A stretch of DNA of 64,000 bases from Actinomycetaceae bacterium (GTDB taxonomy: Bacteria; Actinomycetota; Actinomycetes; Actinomycetales; Actinomycetaceae): contig JAUMUM010000006.1 of assembly GCA_030530685.1 (NCBI GenBank), forward strand, positions 1 to 64,000, read 5' to 3'. The translations under genes and the position numbers were made by a program. Positions 63,582 through 64,000 of the stretch are shown here, piece by piece. How positions within the stretch are numbered: the first letter of the stretch is position 1; the number at the start of each line of letters is the position of its first letter. The notes beneath the pieces are model-generated. The model saw nothing but the letters and a program-made list of their open reading frames with translations, had not been told where the DNA came from and did not search any database.

Positions 63582-64000
63582 GGCAGGACCTCGTCTCTCA
63601 GCTCGCCGATCCGGCTCGAGGTCAGGTCGATCCACCTCAGGTCAGCCTCAATGTGGAAGAGTGCGTGATCGATCATGAGGACGTTCTTGAGGCTTGCGTG
63701 CTGGCGGGCCTTCGTCAGCTCCCGCATCCTGGCCATGTGCTCGGCGCGCTGGAGATCGAGCAGGCGCTCGGCGTCGTCGCCGAGCATGAGAGCGATGATC
63801 GTCTTGGCGAAGAGGTTGGAATGCTGCGAATTCGCGGGGGCGTCGGGGGTAGAAATCCACTCGGCGATGCGGGCCCGGCCGGCTTCAGTTATTTCGTAGC
63901 GCTTGCGCGTGGGGCCGGCCCCGGCTTCCGCGCCGACGGTGGCAATGAGGCCGTCGCGCAGGAGGCGGGCGAGGATCGCGTAGACCTGTCCGAACGCCAG
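63578..64000 (-). CDS. PadR family transcriptional regulator (cut by window end)
   Basis: 141 codons present; the first residues of the winged helix lie beyond base 64000. The visible part starts within the winged-helix at AFGQVYAILARLLRDGLIAT and has the PadR hallmark EAGAGPTRKRYEITEAGRARIAEW, followed by the C-terminal helical dimerisation domain ending ...LRDEVLP. First gene of the operon, coupled by ATGA to the ABC ATPase. PadR repressors commonly autoregulate and control adjacent exporters in response to an exported compound. Confidence 0.93.
   Translation of the reverse strand: MAFGQVYAILARLLRDGLIATVGAEAGAGPTRKRYEITEAGRARIAEWISTPDAPANSQHSNLFAKTIIALMLGDDAERLLDLQRAEHMARMRELTKARQHASLKNVLMIDHALFHIEADLRWIDLTSSRIGELRDEVLP

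Overview
The window is a chromosomal segment of a G+C-rich actinobacterium (Actinomycetota). The evidence is strong codon bias for G/C at third positions, two adjacent clpP genes, frequent GTG starts with GTGA/ATGA gene overlaps, some starts that look leaderless, zinc-free ribosomal proteins bL32 and uS14, and a DUF3060 lipoprotein. Gene content suggests Actinomycetaceae or a close relative; the genus cannot be fixed by reading alone. Most of the window is ordinary housekeeping chromosome. A few accessory or damaged loci are embedded in it.

Layout. 1-12.6 kb: 3' end of valS, a long-chain acyl-CoA synthetase, then a minus-strand proteostasis block (AAA+ ATPase plus membrane TPR protein, chorismate mutase, clpX, clpP2, clpP1, tig), tRNA-Ser(CGA) with a clear terminator, and a TM2 protein. 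12.7-15.6 kb: a two-component system next to a DUF3060 lipoprotein. 16-22.2 kb: two large kinesin-light-chain-type TPR proteins; the second looks like the back half of a STAND ATPase without its nucleotide-binding domain. tRNA-Pro(TGG) and tRNA-Gly(TCC) follow. 22.5-27.2 kb: an MFS exporter with a TetR regulator, facing an MMPL transporter whose promoter lies inside a 45-bp inverted repeat; the MMPL gene carries a one-base frameshift. 27.4-31.4 kb: a MaoC-type multidomain protein, rpmF, rpsN and a YigZ/IMPACT protein. 31.6-33.5 kb: cysK-cysE preceded by a 19-residue Cys-rich leader peptide and stem-loops, i.e. a cysteine attenuator. 33.6-40 kb: a secreted low-complexity protein, rpiB, an M13 peptidase, and the zinc metallochaperone aztD under a Zur-like operator with an apparently leaderless start.

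40.3-41.9 kb: a secreted protein with a Trp/Lys-rich C-terminal tail, four bases from an internally duplicated small membrane protein. This arrangement resembles a secreted peptide or toxin with its immunity protein, and it is the best candidate here for an undescribed system. 42-50.7 kb: pepN, an Xre-ImmA/IrrE gene broken by two one-base deletions and overlapping a PIN-like gene, PTS EIIA and EIIB domains without an EIIC, malQ and tesB. 50.7-60.7 kb: ettA, ssb, two tandem dynamin-like GTPases, a DrrAB-type ABC exporter with two permeases, tRNA-Arg(TCT), and orn. 60.7-64 kb: a PadR regulator (cut by the window edge), ABC ATPase and FtsX-like permease operon.

How the genes fit together. Clp protease, trigger factor and AAA/TPR genes form a protein-quality block. 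cysK, cysE and their leader form a self-contained cysteine-biosynthesis switch. aztD, with its Zur-like site, ties part of the window to zinc homeostasis. Three separate transporter loci carry or adjoin their own regulators (TetR, PadR) or stand alone (DrrAB-type). Three one-base losses (one in the MMPL gene, two in the ImmA gene) are either real decay or residual sequencing error.
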